DNA of 39,202 nucleotides from Bacteroidales bacterium (lineage in GTDB: Bacteria > Bacteroidota > Bacteroidia > Bacteroidales > VadinHA17). Of this stretch, positions 35,358 to 39,202 are shown in pieces. The first letter of the stretch is position 1. The number at the start of each line of letters is the position of its first letter. The DNA lies in the NCBI GenBank assembly GCA_012514255.1, contig JAAZAP010000237.1, positions 1-39,202 of the forward strand, given 5' to 3'. A model generated the notes under the pieces. That model was not told where the DNA came from. It did no database searches and saw only the letters and a program-made list of their open reading frames with translations. A program made the translations under genes and the position numbers.

Positions 35358-35762
35358 ATGTACAGAATATTAATAATTTGCCTGATTATGACAGCATCCT
35401 GCTCTTCTCCTGAAAAACTACTGAAAAGCGATAAAGGTGACCGGATCTTTTTCGGCAGCAAGGGCGGATTCACAAATATGAGTATCGATTTCGTGCTATT
35501 CGAAAACGGAAGTATTTGCAGGCTGAAAAATGACATCGTTATAAAAACAGGAAAGATCAGCAAGGAAGAGGTAAGGGAAATTGAAGCAACCCTTGAAGAA
35601 ATAAACTTCATGTCGTTGAACACAGACGAACCGGGGAACATGACCTATTATGTAAGTTTTGTCCGGGGCGACTCCCGTAACGCGGCACAGTGGTCAGACC
35701 ACGACAGTAATCCTCAGCTTAGGGAGCTTTATGTCAGACTAATGAACCTGGTAAAAGAATAA
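35358..35762 (+). CDS. Small putative lipoprotein, unknown function
   Basis: From ATG 35358 the product is 134 residues and begins with a lipoprotein signal (IMTASC, C15). An upstream ATG at 35325 would add 11 residues before the signal and is less likely. The mature part has FFGSKGGFTNMSIDFVLFENGSICRL, a predicted beta-rich start, and an acidic helix (SKEEVREIEATLEEI). It ends YVRLMNLVKE. I recognise the general look of small Bacteroidetes cell-envelope lipoproteins but no named family. The stop is 2 nt before the M4 protease gene, so translation may be coupled; a role in export or inhibition of that protease is a guess. Confidence 0.75.
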   Translation: MYRILIICLIMTASCSSPEKLLKSDKGDRIFFGSKGGFTNMSIDFVLFENGSICRLKNDIVIKTGKISKEEVREIEATLEEINFMSLNTDEPGNMTYYVSFVRGDSRNAAQWSDHDSNPQLRELYVRLMNLVKE

Positions 35763-35764
35763 TA

Positions 35765-38700
35765 ATGAGCAAATACCTGATATTACTGCTTCTGGTTTTG
35801 CCGGCACTGGCAGCCAGCGGGCAGGCTAACGAATTCAAAACAAAGGAAAAAAAAAACGGAATACCGGTAATAGATATGCCGGTTGCACACCTGCAGCCAG
35901 TCTCTTCGGGCAGGACGGCTGCCCCTTCAACAACTCACCAGGTTAAGACCCTCGTGCAACCTGTGTTATCCAGTAGCAAAGAGCGGGCTACAAAGGTAAT
36001 CAGGCATAAAGGACGCACAGTTTTTATTGAGAAAGAGAGCGCGGAGACAAAGGCTGCGCCGGAGGAGAGGCTATACAGGTTTCTGGATGAGACAAAAGCC
36101 TGGTCTGGCATCAATGATCCCAGGGAGTCATTCAAGATAGCAGACATCAGGACAGACGGGCTGGGTATAACACATATCCGTACCGTTCAACAGTTCAGGG
36201 GAGTGGATATCTACGGCGCTGAGGCAACCATTCATCTCGATGGCACCAGGGAGCGGTTCACAGGTGACTTTCACAGGCCTGACAGGAACACCAGGACCAC
36301 CCCTTCAGTGAGTGCCGCCACCGCAATCCGGAAGGTGGTGGGTGATGTCAGCGTGGAGAGCGTTTACAGGCAGCTCTCCCAAAAAGAGCAGGATATACTT
36401 GATTATTCGGCCCCCTCAACTTCACTTGTGCTTTATTCAACCGGTGAGGATAATTACAGGCTGGCATGGGCCGTAACAATAAGACCAAACTTTATTGAGG
36501 AGTGGAAATACTTCATTGATGCCGCCAACGGTGAGATCATACATAAGTTCAATAACACATGCTCTGACGGGCCTGTGACAGCCCAGGCATATGACCTTAA
36601 TAATGTGCTTCAGACAATCAGCACATACCTGGAGTCAGGCATCTATTACCTTATAAATATTTCTGAATATATGTTCAACGGGGCCACTGACGAGGGAGCT
36701 ATCCTGACCCTTGACGCCAATAACACCTCCACATCTGACCTGGACTACAGCTATGTTGCTTCGTCAGACAACACATGGTCTCAGAAAAACGCGGTCTCTG
36801 CACATAACCATGCTACACTGGCTTACAGGTATCTATGGAATACTTTCGGCCGCAACTCAATTAACGGACGTGGAGGAAACATCATCTCTTTCGTAAATGT
36901 GGCTGAGGATGACGGCACCTCCATGGAAAATGCATTCTGGAATGGTAAGGCTGTCTTCTACGGCAACGGCGGCAGCAGCTTCTACTCACTTGCGGGGGCA
37001 CTTGATGTGGCCGCCCACGAACTGGGGCACGGCGTGGTATCAAATACCGCGAACCTTGAATATTACGGACAGTCAGGCGCCATTAACGAATCGTACGCCG
37101 ATATCTTCGGCTCAATGGTCGACAGGGATGACTGGCGCATAGGCGAAGACATAACCAGAACCTCATACTCCCCGTCGGGAGCACTGAGAGATATGGCTGA
37201 CCCTCACAACGGGGGCACATCTCTGAGTCAGCCATACTGGCAACCAAAAAGTGTTTCCGAGATGTACACCGGCAGCCAGGATAACGGCGGGGTGCACATA
37301 AACAGCAGCATTGGAAACCATGCCTATTATCTCTATGCCACAGCCGTGACGAAGGAAAAAGCTGAGCAGGTCTTCTACAAGGCACTGACCGATTACCTTA
37401 CAATGACCTCAAAGTTCATCGATTTCAGGATCGCTGTGGTCCAGGCAGCAACAGACCTGTTCGGGGCATCATCAACCGAAGTCGCGAAGGCTGAAGAGGC
37501 ATTTACTGCCGTCGGCATCCAACAGGAGGAACAGGTCGAAAAAATACAGGATTATGCTGTAAATGCAGGAGAGGAGTTCCTCCTGAACTATAACACCAGT
37601 TCATCTTATGCGGGAACATTATACAGGACATCGGGTACGAATGACGCTTCCCTGACCTTAACGGAAATGAAAGGCAAGGTCAGTGTGACTGATGACGGTT
37701 CACTTGCAGTATTTGTATCCACCGACAGCAAGCTGAGAGGACTATCGCCTGATAATGTGTCCGATCCGGATGAATTCATTGTTTCGAATCAGGAGGTATG
37801 GGATAATGTTGCTATCTCAAAAGACGGAAACAGAATAGCAGCAATAAGCATCTACATTGACACGGCAATATATCTCTTTGACTTCGGGGGAGCAGTGGTG
37901 CGTGACACTGTCTTCAAACTATACAATCCCACAACAAGTCATTATAACACTACCGCCGGCGGCGTACTTTATGCCGATGCCATTGAATTCGACATTACCG
38001 GCCAGTACCTTATATATGACTCCTATAACGAACTTACCTCTTCCACCGGTGAAGACATCGGATACTGGGATATCGGGATTATTAATGTATGGAACAACAA
38101 TCAGAATGACTGGGGTGACGGCTCCATTTCCAAATTGTACGGTTCCCTTCCTGAGGATATCAGTATAGGCAATCCGGTCTTCTCAAAAAACTCACCCTGG
38201 ATCATCGCATTCGATTATATTGATGCAGCTAATGGTGAATATGCCATACTGGGTGCTGATCTTAACGCCGGGCAGGATAAGCTCATAACCATGAACAATA
38301 CCCTCGGGTATCCCTCCTTCTCTAAGAATGATGATAAAATTGCCTTCACCAAGACAGACGGACTTGCCGAAAGCATATATTCCATCGGGCTGGACGCTAA
38401 TAAAATATCTCCCGTTGGAACTGCATCACGGATGATAGCGGATGCCAAATGGCCCGTTTTCTTTGCCACCGGTGCCAGGGACCTGGCACTGCCGCCCGTG
38501 GCAGACTTCACTGTTGACATCAAGACCGGAAATGCGCCTCTGCAAGTGAAATTCTTTGACCTTTCTGCCAATCAGCCCTCCTCGTGGGCGTGGACTTTTG
38601 AAGGAGGAACGCCTGCATCTTCAACTGAACAGAATCCTGTCATCAGTTATAATACCCCTGGCACATTCAAAGTCTCCCTTGCTGCTACCAATAACCAGGG

Positions 38701-38986
38701 CAGCAACACCAACACCAGGAATGGCTACATCATCATATCGGCAGCCTCAGCGGTTGCGGAGACCGGACAGGATGCAATAATGATCTACCCCAATCCTGTC
38801 AGTGACATCCTCCATATTATCAGCGAAACAGATTTCTCAGCCAGGCTCTTTGACCTTAATGGCCGGCTGGTTTGTAACCGGACAAATGAGCTTTTCATAG
38901 ATATGGCTCCTATGGAACGAGGCGTATACCTGCTTGAAATAACCGCTGGCGGGGAGACTACCAGACATAAAATTATCAGAGAATGA
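35765..38986 (+). CDS. Secreted M4 (thermolysin-like) metalloprotease with propeller, PKD and T9SS domains
   Basis: The 1073-residue preproprotein has a signal peptide (about 1-20, ending AASGQ) and an FTP/PepSY propeptide (to about residue 270). The M4 catalytic domain has HELGH at 418-422, the third zinc ligand E442 (NESYADIF) and the catalytic His in NGGVHINSSIGNH. The M4 C-terminal helical domain follows. After residue 595 come a beta-propeller-like region (repeated SxDGxxIA-type strands), a PKD domain (about 912-995, PPVADFTVDIKTGNAPLQV) and a T9SS sorting domain (IYPNPVSDILHI...ERGVYLLEI). It would be released or surface-attached through T9SS and digest proteins outside the cell. Probably accessory to, not part of, the murein pathway. 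Confidence 0.93.
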   Translation: MSKYLILLLLVLPALAASGQANEFKTKEKKNGIPVIDMPVAHLQPVSSGRTAAPSTTHQVKTLVQPVLSSSKERATKVIRHKGRTVFIEKESAETKAAPEERLYRFLDETKAWSGINDPRESFKIADIRTDGLGITHIRTVQQFRGVDIYGAEATIHLDGTRERFTGDFHRPDRNTRTTPSVSAATAIRKVVGDVSVESVYRQLSQKEQDILDYSAPSTSLVLYSTGEDNYRLAWAVTIRPNFIEEWKYFIDAANGEIIHKFNNTCSDGPVTAQAYDLNNVLQTISTYLESGIYYLINISEYMFNGATDEGAILTLDANNTSTSDLDYSYVASSDNTWSQKNAVSAHNHATLAYRYLWNTFGRNSINGRGGNIISFVNVAEDDGTSMENAFWNGKAVFYGNGGSSFYSLAGALDVAAHELGHGVVSNTANLEYYGQSGAINESYADIFGSMVDRDDWRIGEDITRTSYSPSGALRDMADPHNGGTSLSQPYWQPKSVSEMYTGSQDNGGVHINSSIGNHAYYLYATAVTKEKAEQVFYKALTDYLTMTSKFIDFRIAVVQAATDLFGASSTEVAKAEEAFTAVGIQQEEQVEKIQDYAVNAGEEFLLNYNTSSSYAGTLYRTSGTNDASLTLTEMKGKVSVTDDGSLAVFVSTDSKLRGLSPDNVSDPDEFIVSNQEVWDNVAISKDGNRIAAISIYIDTAIYLFDFGGAVVRDTVFKLYNPTTSHYNTTAGGVLYADAIEFDITGQYLIYDSYNELTSSTGEDIGYWDIGIINVWNNNQNDWGDGSISKLYGSLPEDISIGNPVFSKNSPWIIAFDYIDAANGEYAILGADLNAGQDKLITMNNTLGYPSFSKNDDKIAFTKTDGLAESIYSIGLDANKISPVGTASRMIADAKWPVFFATGARDLALPPVADFTVDIKTGNAPLQVKFFDLSANQPSSWAWTFEGGTPASSTEQNPVISYNTPGTFKVSLAATNNQGSNTNTRNGYIIISAASAVAETGQDAIMIYPNPVSDILHIISETDFSARLFDLNGRLVCNRTNELFIDMAPMERGVYLLEITAGGETTRHKIIRE

Positions 38987-39000
38987 ATTACGGAGAAATA

Positions 39001-39202
39001 ATGAATGCTGAACTTATAACAGCTGTAGCCATAGGTATCGGACTGGCTGCCAGCGCCGGCTTCAGGGTGTTTGTACCGATGCTTGTAGCTGCAATAGCAG
39101 CCAAAACCGGCGTGCTTCCACTCAACGAAAGCTTCCTGTGGCTCTCATCATGGACCGCCATAGCCATCCTTGGTACGGCAACGGTGGTGGAGATACTGGC
39201 CT
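39001..39202 (+). CDS. DUF4126 membrane protein (5' part only, cut by window end)
   Basis: The frame opens with ATG 39001, preceded by GGAG at a suitable distance. Its 67 visible codons run NAELITAVAIGIGLAASAGF, then RVFVPMLVAAIAAKTGVLPL and a second helix (WTAIAILGTATVVEILA). The pattern of small hydrophobic residues and the GFRVFVPML segment match DUF4126 inner-membrane proteins as I remember them; their function is unknown. It begins 14 nt after the protease stop and may be unrelated to the upstream operon. Confidence 0.75.
   Translation, partial: MNAELITAVAIGIGLAASAGFRVFVPMLVAAIAAKTGVLPLNESFLWLSSWTAIAILGTATVVEILA

Overview
The window looks like chromosomal DNA from an anaerobic-type Bacteroidetes (probably Bacteroidales/Marinilabiliales). 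The signs are a SusC/SusD pair, Bacteroidetes promoter motifs (TAnnTTTG), lipoproteins, type IX secretion (T9SS) C-terminal domains on secreted enzymes, tightly packed operons with ATGA overlaps, and Bacteroidetes-type mobile DNA. I could not run any search, so all names rest on motifs and family knowledge.

Layout. (1) 1-156: the end of a tandem array of hairpin-forming ~50-bp repeats. (2) 173-2251: a cytosolic M3 oligopeptidase. (3) 2262-2422: a strong terminator for the susCD operon, directly followed by what looks like a truncated group II intron 5' end. (4) 2472-11738, minus strand: NlpC/P60 endopeptidase, dipeptide epimerase, [IS5-type insertion sequence], SusC, SusD. (5) 11937-13199, plus strand: NamZ-type exo-N-acetylmuramidase. 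(6) 13278-29783, minus strand: an eight-gene operon of amidase, tandem GT2 glycosyltransferase, DUF4922 HIT/GalT-like protein, SpoIID-like protein, GH9-deacetylase fusion, AmpG-like permease, FAD/Fe-S D-2-hydroxyacid dehydrogenase and NagB-PIG-L fusion. (7) 29784-29987: a divergent promoter region with a candidate operator. (8) 29988-39202, plus strand: MurNAc/GlcNAc kinase, MurQ etherase, GntR/FCD regulator, GH18 with T9SS domain, serine beta-lactamase-like hydrolase, small lipoprotein, M4 metalloprotease with T9SS domain, and the start of a DUF4126 membrane protein.

Read together, most of the window is a peptidoglycan (murein) salvage locus. Secreted amidase, GH18, NamZ and NlpC/P60 would cut wall polymer into amino sugars and peptides. 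SusCD and AmpG would carry fragments across the outer and inner membranes. The kinase and MurQ would turn MurNAc into GlcNAc-6-P plus D-lactate. The NagB-PIG-L fusion would channel GlcNAc-6-P into glycolysis and the dehydrogenase would oxidise the D-lactate. The epimerase would convert L-Ala-D-Glu from stem peptides. The GntR-type protein next to murQ is the obvious candidate regulator. The least explained parts are the cytosolic GT2/DUF4922/SpoIID triad, the GH9-deacetylase fusion, the ~190-residue periplasmic insertion in the permease, and the IS that now separates susCD from its upstream genes.
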